Assembly (NCBI GenBank): GCA_045123185.1
Contig: JBGVIL010000020.1
Coordinates: 1-64,000 of the forward strand
Direction: 5' to 3'
Source of the DNA: UBA1231 sp045123185
GTDB lineage: Bacteria; Bacillota_I; Bacilli_A; ML615J-28; CAG-313
DNA: 64,000 nt
The position numbers and the translations under genes were made by a program. The notes beneath the pieces are model-generated. The model was not told the origin of the DNA, ran no database searches, and worked only from the letters and a program-made list of their open reading frames with translations. This document shows positions 35,963 through 45,378 of the stretch, piece by piece. Position 1 is the stretch's first letter. Every line of letters starts with the position of its first letter.

Positions 35963-37798
35963 TTAAATTGTGTTTCCTGAAAATTGTGTTTGATATAAAT
36001 TATAATATATACCTTTCTTGGCAATTAATTCTTCATGATTACCAAATTCTTTAATTGTTCCTTGTTCCATTACAACAATTTTATCTGCATCTTTAATTGT
36101 TGATAAACGGTGAGCAATAATTAAACTTGTTCTGTTCTTCATTAAATTAACCATTGCATCTTGGATATTTTTTTCTGTTCTTGTATCCACTGATGATGTC
36201 GCTTCATCTAAGATTAAAATTTTTGGTCCAGGTAGGGCTGCTCTTGCAATTGTTAATAACTGTCTTTGACCTTGAGAAAGGTTTGCCGCAGAATTAGCAA
36301 GATGAGTATTATATCCATCAGGTAAATGTTTAATAAATTTATCTGAGTTTGCTAAATGACTACTTGCAATTACTTCTTCCATTGTAGCATCTTGTTTACC
36401 ATATTTTAAATTATTCAAAATAGTGTCAGTAAATAGAACTGTATCTTGTAGAACAATTGAGATCATTTGACGAAGTGAAGACTTTTTAATTTCTCTTATA
36501 TCAATACCATTAATTTTTATTGATCCAGAATCAATTTCATAAAAGCGCATTAATAAATTAACAACAGTTGTTTTTCCCGATCCTGTTGCACCTACAAGAG
36601 CAATCTTTTGATCAGAATTAATTGTTAAATTAAAGTCTTTTAATACTAATTCACCTTTAACATATGAAAAATATACATTTTCAAAACTAATTTCTTTTAC
36701 TTCAAAATCATCAGGTAAAACAATAGTGCCATCATCAATTTCTTCTTCTGTGTCCATAATTTCAAACACACGTTCTGCAGCTGCTAAACTTGTTTCAATT
36801 TGAACATATAGTTGAGCTACTTCATTTATTGGTCGGTTAATTTGTTTTGAACAATTTGTGAAAATAATAATTGTTCCAATTGTCATTGGTCCAAATAATC
36901 CTGCACCAATTTCCCATGTTTTGAATAAAGCACCAAACACAACAATTAGTAAAAATCCAATGTTACCTACAATATTCATTACAGGACCCATTGCTCCACC
37001 ATATATTTGCGCTTTAATTGCATATGTTTGTAAATTGTCACTTGTTTTATTAAAGTTATCTTCAAAGTCTTTTTCCTTGTTATAAGCACTTACTGTTTTT
37101 TGACCAGTTACACTTTCTTCAACTTGAGCATTAAGTTCACCTAATATTTCTTGTTGTTTCTTAAAATATTTGCGCATTCTTTTAGACATAAATCTTGAGA
37201 ATACAATTGATAAAACAACTGAAACTAACGCAACTAGTGTAAGTAAAGGACTAAATACAAGCATTACACATACTGCACCTAGAATTGTTAAAGCGGTTGA
37301 TATAAGTGCTGCAACTGATGATGAAATAGTATTGGAAATACTATCAACATCATTTGTCATTCTACTCATAATATCTCCATGTGCATGAGTATCAAAATAA
37401 CCTATTGGTAAATATACTAATTCATCAAATAAATCTTTACGAATTTTAAGTATTACTTGTTTTGATAGATATGCTGCGATAAAACTTCTTAAAAAGATTG
37501 CGGCAACATTAATAATATAACAAACTCCTAAAGCAACAAGTAATTTTAAGAATAATTGTTCTTGTTTACCATCTATTGCATTTAATACTTGGCCTTGTAC
37601 TACAGGAGATAAGATTGAAGCAATAGTTGAAATAATAATTACAAATATTAATATTATTAATAAATTTTTAGAACTACCTAAATATTTAATTAGTCTTTTT
37701 AAAGCACTTTTTGAATCTTTAGGTTTTTCAGAAAACATATTTCTTGGCATTCTGCCGTTTAATCTAACTGGAGGTCTTTGTCCATTATTCATTTTCAT
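35963..37798 (-). CDS. ABC exporter subunit, consensus-site half
   Basis: 611 residues. A six-helix type-IV exporter membrane domain (about 50-330) is followed by a nucleotide-binding domain with Walker A GATGSGKTT, signature LSQGQRQLL and Walker B ILILDEATSS, ending with an H-loop (IAHRLS). The catalytic Glu is present. It pairs with the 37785 gene, overlapping its end by 14 nt, as in heterodimeric multidrug exporters of the BmrCD or TM287/288 type. The MarR-type regulator upstream suggests drug- or stress-induced expression. Confidence 0.92.
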   Translation of the reverse strand: MKMNNGQRPPVRLNGRMPRNMFSEKPKDSKSALKRLIKYLGSSKNLLIILIFVIIISTIASILSPVVQGQVLNAIDGKQEQLFLKLLVALGVCYIINVAAIFLRSFIAAYLSKQVILKIRKDLFDELVYLPIGYFDTHAHGDIMSRMTNDVDSISNTISSSVAALISTALTILGAVCVMLVFSPLLTLVALVSVVLSIVFSRFMSKRMRKYFKKQQEILGELNAQVEESVTGQKTVSAYNKEKDFEDNFNKTSDNLQTYAIKAQIYGGAMGPVMNIVGNIGFLLIVVFGALFKTWEIGAGLFGPMTIGTIIIFTNCSKQINRPINEVAQLYVQIETSLAAAERVFEIMDTEEEIDDGTIVLPDDFEVKEISFENVYFSYVKGELVLKDFNLTINSDQKIALVGATGSGKTTVVNLLMRFYEIDSGSIKINGIDIREIKKSSLRQMISIVLQDTVLFTDTILNNLKYGKQDATMEEVIASSHLANSDKFIKHLPDGYNTHLANSAANLSQGQRQLLTIARAALPGPKILILDEATSSVDTRTEKNIQDAMVNLMKNRTSLIIAHRLSTIKDADKIVVMEQGTIKEFGNHEELIAKKGIYYNLYQTQFSGNTI

Positions 37799-39509
37799 TT
37801 TCCTCCTTTTTTAGTTGTGAATAATAAATATCTTGATAAACTTCATTTGTTTTTAATAGTTCATCATTTGTTCCAATTCCTGATACTTTACCATCTTCTA
37901 ATACTAGTATCTTACCTGCAGATTTAGCCGATGCAACACGTTGTGCAACTAAAATAAATGTAGTATCTTTTAATGTTTCTCTTAATGCTTTATAAAGGTT
38001 AGATTCAGTTTTTAAGTCAATTGCTGAAGTTGCATCATCGAAGATTAATACTTTAGGTTTTTTAAGAATGGCTCTGGCAATTGATATTCTTTGTTTTTGA
38101 CCACCTGATAAAGTCGATCCTTTTTCACCAATTATTGTGTCGTAACCATCACTAAATTTAGTAATAAAACTATCAGCTTGAGCAATTTTTGCAGCCTCAA
38201 TGATTTCTTCATCAGTTGCGTCTTTTTTTCCCCAACGAATATTATCTTTAATAGTTCCGCTAAACATTTCAGCTTTTTGTAATACTACTGCAATATTTTC
38301 TCTTAAGTATTTAATATTATATTCTTTAATATTATTACCATCAATTAGAATTTCTCCATTTGTTACATCATAAAATCTTGGTATTAAATTTACTATAGTT
38401 GATTTACCAGAACCTGTTGCACCTAAGATTGCTAAAGTATCTCCTTTATTTAGTTTAAATGAAATGTCTTCTAAAACTGCTTCTGAGTTTTGAAGATATT
38501 TAAACTCAACATTTTTAAATTCAATTACACCTTCCACATTTTCTTCTAATGTTCCTGAAACAATTTCTGGTTTTGTATCTAATACTTCTAAAATTCTTTT
38601 TGCAGAAGCGCTAGCTCTAGCGACATGTTGGAATAACATTCCCATGTTCATAACTGCCATTAATATTTGCATAATATATGTTAATGCCGCAGATACTTCA
38701 CCAACTTTAAATGTAGGATCGTTAAATACTTTTTGTCCACCAACATATATAATCAAAATAATTGTTACATCTAGTAAGAATGTCAAGAAAGGAGACATAA
38801 ATGATAATAACTTTTGAACACTTAAATTTTTATTAGCAAGTGTCGTACTTACATCATTAAATTTGTTAGCTTCAAATTCCTCATTACCAAATGCTTTTAC
38901 AACTCGTGATCCATTAACATTTTCTTTCATACAAGAGTTAACATCGTCTAATGCGTCTTGTACTTCTGTAAATTTTGGATTTACTTTTCTTAAGAAGAAT
39001 ATTAAAACAATTATTTGTAGTGGCAAGACACATAGTAGAATTAATCCAAACTGAGGATTAATACCAACCATAAATCCGATTCCACCAAAGAATAATGAGA
39101 ATGTTCTAACAAACATTCTAACACTCATAGATACTAACATTTGTATTTGAGTAATATCACTTGTTACTCTTGTAACTAGTGAACCTGCAGTAAATTTATC
39201 TGTTTGACTCCATGAAAAATTAATTGTTTGTTTAAATACATCTTTTCTTAAGTCGTTTGCAAATTTTCTAGAGGCAATTGATGAAAAGACTGCTGAGGAG
39301 TATCCGCCAATTCCACCTAGAATTGTTAGAATAATCATATATAAACCTTGTTCATATATTACTGACATATTACTTTCATTGATACCAATATCAATAATCT
39401 TTGCCATTCTAAGTGGTAAGAATAAATCACATAGAACTTCTCCCGCCATGCAAAGAGCAGAAAGTATTGCGAATAGCCAGTATTTTTTTAAATACTTTAT
39501 TAACCGCAT
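37785..39509 (-). CDS. ABC exporter subunit, degenerate-site half
   Basis: 574 residues with the same layout: six helices, Walker A GATGSGKST, signature LSGGQKQR, Walker B VLIFDDATSA. The catalytic glutamate after Walker B is Asp, which marks the degenerate ATP site of asymmetric exporters, and the H-loop His is replaced (VAQRVA). It begins at the last base of the marR gene (39509). The partner is the 35963 subunit. Confidence 0.92.
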   Translation of the reverse strand: MRLIKYLKKYWLFAILSALCMAGEVLCDLFLPLRMAKIIDIGINESNMSVIYEQGLYMIILTILGGIGGYSSAVFSSIASRKFANDLRKDVFKQTINFSWSQTDKFTAGSLVTRVTSDITQIQMLVSMSVRMFVRTFSLFFGGIGFMVGINPQFGLILLCVLPLQIIVLIFFLRKVNPKFTEVQDALDDVNSCMKENVNGSRVVKAFGNEEFEANKFNDVSTTLANKNLSVQKLLSFMSPFLTFLLDVTIILIIYVGGQKVFNDPTFKVGEVSAALTYIMQILMAVMNMGMLFQHVARASASAKRILEVLDTKPEIVSGTLEENVEGVIEFKNVEFKYLQNSEAVLEDISFKLNKGDTLAILGATGSGKSTIVNLIPRFYDVTNGEILIDGNNIKEYNIKYLRENIAVVLQKAEMFSGTIKDNIRWGKKDATDEEIIEAAKIAQADSFITKFSDGYDTIIGEKGSTLSGGQKQRISIARAILKKPKVLIFDDATSAIDLKTESNLYKALRETLKDTTFILVAQRVASAKSAGKILVLEDGKVSGIGTNDELLKTNEVYQDIYYSQLKKEENENE

Positions 39510-39946
39510 TATTTTTCTCCTTTTAAATTATTTAGTTCATTGTTAATGGTGTTTAACATCTCAAATAGTTCATCTTGTTTTTCTTTTGATAAAACACTTG
39601 ATACTTTTTCTTCAATTCTTTTAAAAATATTACGAACTTCATCATCAAATGATTTTCCAAGATCAGTTAAATATACTCTGATAATTCTTTGATCTTGTTC
39701 ATCTTGTTTTCTTTCAATGTAACCTAATAGTTCCATCTTTTGTAAAGTTAATGTAATTGTTGGTTTAGATAACATTAACTTTTTACCTAGTTCAAGTTGT
39801 GATTGTCCATCACATCTTGCCAGATGCATTATTACTCCATGAAAACTTGATGGTATTCCAAGTTTTTCACATTCTGATCTTACATACTCGTGAAAAATCT
39901 TTCCTGTTTTACTAATATTTCTAAGAATTAAACGATCTTTATCCAT
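39509..39946 (-). CDS. MarR-family regulator
   Basis: 145 residues with the winged-helix fold of MarR (CDGQSQLELGKKLMLSKPTITLTLQKMELLGYIERKQDEQDQR). It probably represses its own operon, marR and the two ABC genes, by binding the 18-bp palindrome at 39960-39977. The ATG at 39946 follows GGAGGGAAGT; a TTG at 39958 lies inside that site. The ligand is unknown. Confidence 0.9.
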   Translation of the reverse strand: MDKDRLILRNISKTGKIFHEYVRSECEKLGIPSSFHGVIMHLARCDGQSQLELGKKLMLSKPTITLTLQKMELLGYIERKQDEQDQRIIRVYLTDLGKSFDDEVRNIFKRIEEKVSSVLSKEKQDELFEMLNTINNELNNLKGEK

Positions 39947-39959
39947 ACTTCCCTCCAAA

Positions 39960-40008
39960 GTTAGTTTTAAAACTAACTAATTATAACATAATATTACTGT
40001 TATTGCAA
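39960..40008 (-). promoter_or_regulatory. Promoter and palindromic operator of the marR-ABC operon
   Basis: TTGCAA (40008-40003), a 17-nt spacer and TATAAT (39985-39980) are followed by the perfect palindrome GTTAGTTTTAAAACTAAC (39977-39960), which covers the expected transcription start. Repressor bound here would block RNA polymerase, the usual autoregulation of MarR operons. Confidence 0.82.
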
Positions 40009-40110
40009 ATACTTTTATTTTATTTTTAAAAAAGAATATACTTACAATCACAAAATATGTAACCCATCCAATTTAATACCTATAACTAATTCTTTACATA
40101 CAAAATTCCT

Positions 40111-40159
40111 CCTTCAATAATAACGAACATTTAATTATTAAAATGTCGGGGTCAAAATT
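40111..40159. repeat. Dispersed repeat, copy D1
   Basis: The plus strand reads CCTTCAATAATAACGAAC, then a hairpin (ACATTT..AAATGT), then CGGGGTC. Related copies lie at 45148-45342. The stems differ with pairing kept. On the minus strand the end of the unit is GAAGGAGG. Confidence 0.6.
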
Positions 40160-40185
40160 AAAAAAGTTATGAAATATAAAAATTG

Positions 40186-40221
40186 TGCACAGGATAAGCC
40201 GTGCTTCACTCTGCTTCACGC
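40186..40221. repeat. Inverted repeat, left copy
   Basis: About 32 of 36 bases match, in inverted orientation, 45021-45056 (core GTGCTTCACTCTGC and ACAGGATAAG). The pair encloses the Rhs tails, the two immunity-like genes and the recombinase. Confidence 0.6.
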
Positions 40222-40258
40222 AAAATATTTAGTAACAAGGAAACCTAGCTTACATATT

Positions 40259-40294
40259 AAAAACCACCTCGTTGGTTTTCCCCAACAAAGTGGT
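40259..40294 (-). terminator. Terminator of the 40322 gene
   Basis: AACCAC and GTGGTT form the outer stem with an inner GTTGG/CCAAC pairing, followed by TTTTTAATAT on the minus strand. The rest of the 39986-40321 gap contains only the promoter, operator and repeats listed. Confidence 0.6.
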
Positions 40295-40321
40295 TAGTGT
40301 CTAAATTCTATGTTTTATTTG

Positions 40322-40819
40322 TTACTTGCTCATCGCGAGTTTTATAATTTTCTTAATTTGATAATTCGAATAATTACCTACATAAACATATTTAGGATTA
40401 CCATATTTTAAATTAATCTTTAAATATTTATTAAACCAGTGTTTATAATAAACTTTTGTCTGTTTTTCTTCTTCTGTAAGTTTAACAATTTCAATATCTT
40501 TTATTTCAGAAATAAATACATTCTGATTCCACTTTACATCAATGTTATTTGCTGCTTTTTTCCAGCTTGTAGTGAATGGAAAATAATGAAAATATATACT
40601 ATTTTTATTATTAATTGATATATATCTTATCATTAAACTGCACCCAATTGGAAGCATGATTCCTACTGCAAACAAGATCACAAGATACCAATATTTAAGT
40701 ATCCATTCTAAATCATGTAGTTTACCAAAAACAAAAATTAAAATTGAGCATATCATTAATGGTCCACAAATTACAGACAATAACAATACATCATAAAATG
40801 CAATTATTTTTTTTCTCAT
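40322..40819 (-). CDS. Two-TM PH-like protein after Rhs tail 1, immunity-like
   Basis: 165 residues with two membrane helices (about 10-30 and 40-62) and a PH-like beta domain (NVFISEIKDIEIVKLTE, KYLKINLKYGNPKYVYVG). It begins 12 nt after the Rhs tail ends, with a strong ribosome site (AGGAGGATAAATT). In Rhs and CDI-type loci the gene after the toxin tail encodes the immunity protein, and membrane-bound forms often protect against pore-forming or membrane-targeted tips. This role is an inference from position. Confidence 0.65.
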   Translation of the reverse strand: MRKKIIAFYDVLLLSVICGPLMICSILIFVFGKLHDLEWILKYWYLVILFAVGIMLPIGCSLMIRYISINNKNSIYFHYFPFTTSWKKAANNIDVKWNQNVFISEIKDIEIVKLTEEEKQTKVYYKHWFNKYLKINLKYGNPKYVYVGNYSNYQIKKIIKLAMSK

Positions 40820-40830
40820 AATTTATCCTC

Positions 40831-41637
40831 CTATTTTGCAATACTATCAATTAACTCATCCAACCTATTACTTGCAAAGATATCAACAAATACACACACA
40901 ACTCCACCTACAACAAATCCCACTACAGTACCAACACCTGGACAAATAGCAGAACCTAACGCAGTTGCTCCGTACAAAATACCTTTGTTTAGATAAATTA
41001 AACCTACACCTTTAGCAGCAGTTAATGTAGCTCCTAATACGAATCCACCAGGACTTACTCCTCTTTGGACACTATCATAAATATCTAAACCAACACCTAA
41101 TGCAACACCAAATATATCTGATTTACCTAAACCCCAACTAAATTGATTAAATGCAAGAACGCCATCCTTCATTGAAGCACCAAGCATAGTCATATCATCA
41201 GAAAAAGCATGTAAATTTTTACTAAAATAACTTATGTTATTGTAAATTGTTGATGCAGAAGAATATAATCCATGAAGTGTTGAACCTGCGTCTAATTTGT
41301 TATCAATCCAACCTAGATTTAATCCACCTTTAGATGTAGAATTAGGATTTCTATTTCCGGTAAATGAACTACCAGCACCAATAGAACTTACTAATTCACC
41401 ACCAACACTAGTACTACCAATAGCACTTGAGTTATTATATGAAAAGCTAATTGGATTGTTATTCGCATAACTATATAAGTTAAGTCCATTAATGCTTGAT
41501 GGGTTTAAACTAGATACATCTGCTGGTTGGATGAATCTTCCTAGTTCAGGGCTATAATAGCGAGATGTTACAAGAAAGAGGTTAGTTTCTACATTATAAT
41601 CTTGATTATCCTTGTGGATAATTATTTCATATAATGA
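40831..41637 (-). pseudogene. Orphan Rhs C-terminal tail 1
   Basis: The open frame begins after a stop at 41640 and has no start codon at its head. It reads VETNLFLVTSRYYSPELGRF and GLNLYSYANNNP, the Rhs repeat-associated core, then a variable tail with a hydrophobic glycine-rich stretch (LGSAICPGVGTVVGFVVGG). An internal ATG at 41193 would make only 120 residues. The remainder of the protein is absent. It is a displaced Rhs tip that could only be expressed after recombination with the full rhs gene. The 41640-41884 stretch contains a CTGGGATACCCAG palindrome and no gene. Confidence 0.82.
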
Positions 41638-41777
41638 TTATACCACATTTTTTATATTAATACAAAATTAATCAACTAAAAACAAAAATATTAAATTTAA
41701 ATATCTAACTCAAAAGTGTTGCAAATTTGCTTATTTTAGAGGCAGAATAAGGAAAATGCAACAAGTAGCATTTTCGA

Positions 41778-41808
41778 CTGTTGCGACAACTGGGATACCC
41801 AGGTTTCG
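41778..41808. repeat. Short repeat related to 44984-45020 (inverted)
   Basis: The core CTGGGATACCCAG is a 13-bp palindrome preceded by AA and, further upstream, TTTTCG. A similar segment occurs in inverted orientation near 44984-45020. Confidence 0.4.
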
Positions 41809-41884
41809 CTCTTGTCCACTAAATGTAAGAAAGGATGAAACTGAGATAATCAGCTCCACCCCTAATGTTAAAAGTGATGTTTGT

Positions 41885-42307
41885 TTATTTTTTTAAAGTT
41901 TCTTTTATTATTTTAATTATTTTTTTAGTGTTACTAACTTTATATTCCCACCCTTTAAGAGTATTATATCCAGTAAATTTATACAATTTATCCAAAGTTG
42001 AGATATAAATAATATTTTGTTTTAATGTTTGATCTTCAGTATAAATATCAATAATATCCTTTATATTTAATTCTGTTTTTTTGATTTGTATAATAATCAA
42101 CTTATCTTTATTAATAATTATTTTACTTGAAAAACTAATATATAGTGCAAATAAGCAAAACATTACAACAAATGTAATAAATATAATAGCTCCTATAATT
42201 AGATTATCTACTAAAAAACATACACAATACCAAAGTGCTATAGTAAATAGACATTCAATTATTGACAATAACTTAAACCCATTGGAAACTAAACTAATTT
42301 TTTTCAT
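41885..42307 (-). CDS. Small two-TM PH-like protein after Rhs tail 2, immunity-like
   Basis: 140 residues with membrane helices at about 17-36 and 38-58 and a PH-like domain (KIIINKDKLIIIQIKKTELNIKDIIDIYTED). The ATG follows GGTGGCATT, and the Rhs tail stop lies within a few bases of the ribosome site. The layout is close to 17146-17553. An immunity role is inferred from position only. Confidence 0.65.
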   Translation of the reverse strand: MKKISLVSNGFKLLSIIECLFTIALWYCVCFLVDNLIIGAIIFITFVVMFCLFALYISFSSKIIINKDKLIIIQIKKTELNIKDIIDIYTEDQTLKQNIIYISTLDKLYKFTGYNTLKGWEYKVSNTKKIIKIIKETLKK

Positions 42308-42316
42308 AATGCCACC

Positions 42317-43045
42317 TTAATCAAACAAACTTTTCCATAAATCATATACAAAATCTCTTACATGGTCAATTACCGATTTTCCATTTACATCTAATTCCAT
42401 AAGCCAATTTACACCTAAACCTACTAAATAACCAACTGCTGTACCTATTGCAGTACCAACTATAGGAATTGGGATGAATGATCCTACAAATCCACCTAGT
42501 TTTGCTAATCCAATTGTTGTTAATGAATAAACTGCAGTATTTACAACAGCATTAGATATAATTCTATCAGTACTATATCCTCTGTTATAATCATTAAATG
42601 CCCCTTCACCTACTTGAATTGCGACTGTTATAGCGGCCATTATATTTCCAAATTTATTAAATGCTTTAACATCATCCGCAAAACTATTGATTGCTGCCGT
42701 TCTTTGCTTATTCCAAATTCCAATACCAATATTATTCGGTCTTACAGCATTAACAACACTAAAATATCCGCCTATATATGCTCCATTTAACATCAATTGT
42801 AGAGCCGTAGATGTGCCTTCAAATAAATTACTAAAAGTAGCCCATTCTGGATAATGACCAGTGTTGTCTTTATACATGATCGGATTATTTTTGCAGTAAC
42901 AATATAAATTAAGACCATTTACTGATTCTGGATCTAGATATTCTACATCATCTGGACTTATAAATCGACATAATTCTGGTGAATAATACCTTGAGGATAA
43001 CCAAAATAACGAAGTTTCGACAGGGCTATTACGAGTATCCCCATA
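42317..43045 (-). pseudogene. Orphan Rhs C-terminal tail 2
   Basis: It reads NSPVETSLFWLSSRYYSPELCRF, LDPESVNGLNLYCYCKNNP and MYKDNTGHYPE, then a variable tail of about 170 residues with a long glycine-rich hydrophobic region. It lacks a start and any N-terminal Rhs sequence. The DPxG cleavage-type motif of the intact protein reads KDNTGH here. Its 5' end lies against the stop of the serine recombinase at 43051, which marks an insertion or deletion junction. The ATG at 42877 would make 186 residues but has no good ribosome site. Confidence 0.8.
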
Positions 43046-43050
43046 AAAGA

Positions 43051-44667
43051 TTAACCTATAAACTTATAGATAATCTTTATTTCTCTAAATTTTGTACCAT
43101 TAATAACTTTCACATGACTTACTGTTATATGTGATATTAAATTATTAATGATTTCAGGAGTCAACTCATCAAAGTCAATATACTTTCTTGCTATTTGCTT
43201 GAATGTTTCAATATTAGCTTCCGTCTTATTCTCCTGAGTAAGTTTACTTTCAATTTCTATTAGTTGTGAGTTTAACTTCTTTTGTTCTTCTTGATACTTA
43301 TCTAGCATCTTTTGATAGTTACTTCCACTTAGTTTTTCTTCTGCTAAATCTTCATATAATCTAATGATGATTGAGTCAATTGTATTAAGTCTAGTAACTA
43401 TTTTATTTTTCTCACTAACTAATACTTTAATGTGTTCATCAGTATCTACTTTATTAACGATGTTATTTATAAATTCATCACTATTTAATTTTAGTGACTT
43501 CATTAGTTCCTTTAGTTTAGATTTAACTATATCATAGATTTCAAGATATCCTATTGTATTAGGTTCATCATCTAATCCATACTTTACAAAATTACCAACA
43601 CATCTATATCTCCATACCATCTTACCACTTCTTCTTTTATTGTAATATAGATTTAGAGGTCTTCCACAATTTTTACATCTAAGAATTCCTTTGAAAAGAT
43701 TTGGATGGTTATGTCTAGATGGACGTTGCCTATGTCTAATTAATTCTTGGACATGTTCAAAGTCACTTCTAGATATAATTGGTTCATGTGTATTTCTTAC
43801 TATGATATGTTCTTCTTTAGGAACTTTTGTGCATTTCTTGGTTTTATAGTTTTTAACTTCATATTTATGATTTTCCATATCACCAACATAGACCATATCT
43901 CTTATGATTGCTCCTACAGTTACAGTGTTCCAAGATTCAATGTCATAGTTTTTAAACATTTGCCTTCTTGTTTCAGTTAACTTAGTAAATCTTAAGTCAC
44001 CTTTACTAGCTTTATAAATACTTGGAGGCATAATACCCCTTTTATTAAGTTCCCTAGTAATCTTAACTACACCGATATTACTTAATGCTAAGTCAAAGAT
44101 TAGTCTAACTACTTCAGCAGCCTCTTCATCTATTACTAAATGATTTTTATCATTTGGATCTTTTTTATATCCATATGGAGGTTGAGCTGCCATAAACATA
44201 CCTTTTTGCATTAATAATCTTTTAGCAGTCTTTACTTTTCTTGAAGTGTCTTTAGCATACATATCATTCAAGATATTTTTAAATGGTGCGATATCGTTAT
44301 TATCATAAAGTGTATCAACATTATCATTAACTGCGATATATCTAATATCATTATCTGGAAAGAATATTTCAATAAAGTAACTTGTTTGAATATGATTTCT
44401 TCCTAGTCTTGATAAATCCTTAGTTAATACTAAATTGATTTTACCATCACTAATATCTTGCATTAATCTTTTAAATGCTGGACGTTCAAAGTTAAGACCA
44501 CTATAACCATCATCGATATAATAATCATAAATAGTAAACCCATGTTCTAATGCATATTTCTCTAACATCATTTTTTGAATTTTAATACTTGATGAATCAC
44601 CCTCATTTCCATCGTCTAATGATAGACGACAATAAATTGCTGTGTTGTAAAGTTTATTTCGCTTCAT
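43051..44667 (-). CDS. Large serine recombinase
   Basis: 538 residues. The resolvase domain has YCRLS with the catalytic Ser16, GYSGLNFERPAF and LTKDLSRLGRN. A Recombinase domain follows (about 160-280), then a zinc ribbon (CKNCGRPL...YRC) and a coiled-coil end. It resembles the TnpX type that excises and inserts mobile elements. It stands alone with a small TnpW-like gene and no other transfer genes. The promoter is TGTGGTATAAT near 44718-44723. The element around it may be a remnant or may only shuffle local DNA. Confidence 0.9.
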   Translation of the reverse strand: MKRNKLYNTAIYCRLSLDDGNEGDSSSIKIQKMMLEKYALEHGFTIYDYYIDDGYSGLNFERPAFKRLMQDISDGKINLVLTKDLSRLGRNHIQTSYFIEIFFPDNDIRYIAVNDNVDTLYDNNDIAPFKNILNDMYAKDTSRKVKTAKRLLMQKGMFMAAQPPYGYKKDPNDKNHLVIDEEAAEVVRLIFDLALSNIGVVKITRELNKRGIMPPSIYKASKGDLRFTKLTETRRQMFKNYDIESWNTVTVGAIIRDMVYVGDMENHKYEVKNYKTKKCTKVPKEEHIIVRNTHEPIISRSDFEHVQELIRHRQRPSRHNHPNLFKGILRCKNCGRPLNLYYNKRRSGKMVWRYRCVGNFVKYGLDDEPNTIGYLEIYDIVKSKLKELMKSLKLNSDEFINNIVNKVDTDEHIKVLVSEKNKIVTRLNTIDSIIIRLYEDLAEEKLSGSNYQKMLDKYQEEQKKLNSQLIEIESKLTQENKTEANIETFKQIARKYIDFDELTPEIINNLISHITVSHVKVINGTKFREIKIIYKFIG

Positions 44668-44736
44668 ATTTGGATACTCCTTTTTATTAAAGCAAATAAC
44701 CTTTCACAAGCAAGTATATTATACCACACAATAGAT

Positions 44737-44898
44737 TTAATTACCATCATAATGGTTAACCTCTTCTTTACTAGTTAAGTTATTTTTAATATCTTTTAAA
44801 ATTAGTTTTTCAATAATGTTAGTAACTTTGTTTTCTCCTCCAACGGATTCTTTAATTACATAAATTGTTTTGTTTTTATCATCAATGATTGATGACAT
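44737..44898 (-). CDS. Small TnpW-like protein
   Basis: The ATG at 44898 gives 53 residues: MSSIIDDKNKTIYVIKESV..., then IEKLILKDIKNN and the end VNHYDGN. Short proteins with this pattern (a T-x-Y-x-V strand followed by L-x-LI-x-K) are found before large recombinases in Tn4451-type elements. A strong AGGAGG lies further upstream, 8 nt from an in-frame ATA (44937) that would add 13 residues, so the true start may be ATA. Co-occurrence with the recombinase supports the call. The remaining gap to 45480 holds only repeats. Confidence 0.5.
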   Translation of the reverse strand: MSSIIDDKNKTIYVIKESVGGENKVTNIIEKLILKDIKNNLTSKEEVNHYDGN

Positions 44899-45020
44899 TT
44901 TAACTCTTTGAATATTTAATTTGTTTTTCTTCTCTATAAATTTGTCCTCCTTATTTTCTTAATATTTTTAATAAATGCAAGCTGGGTATCCCAGTTACTA
45001 AACATAGGCGAAAATCACTT

Positions 45021-45056
45021 TGTGATGCAGAGTGAAGCACGCCTTATCCTGTTCAC
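45021..45056. repeat. Inverted repeat, right copy
   Basis: Partner of 40186-40221 in the opposite orientation, about 32 of 36 bases identical. Confidence 0.6.
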
Positions 45057-45147
45057 GAAAATGATATATTTTAAGCATTTTAATTAATATTAATTACCAT
45101 CATTAACACCTCCATCACTTGTTGTTTGAAGAGATACACAAACACAT

Positions 45148-45342
45148 CCCTTCACTATTACTGGAGATTTTAACTCCATTTTGAGAGGGTGTTTTATGAA
45201 ACTTTTTAATCTTTTTGAAAATATCCCTTCAATAGTAACGGACTTTTAGATGCTAAAGTGTCGGGGTAAAAATCAAAAATTTTTTATTTTTTTATATCTC
45301 TTCAATAGTAACGGACATTTGATATGCTAAATGCGAGGGTCC
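45148..45342. repeat. Three tandem repeats (D2-D4 family), period about 74 bp
   Basis: Units start at about 45148, 45225 and 45298, each with CTTCA.TA.TAACGGAC or a variant, a hairpin (ACTTT..AAAGT, CATTT..AAATG) and CGGGGT or AGGGT. A fourth copy is at 40111. On the minus strand the units can also be read as short peptides such as DFYPDTLASKSPLLLKG, and each ends in a GAAGGGA-type sequence. Function unknown. Confidence 0.6.
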
Positions 45343-45378
45343 AAATTTAAAAAAATCAAATTTTAACATTAGAATTAA

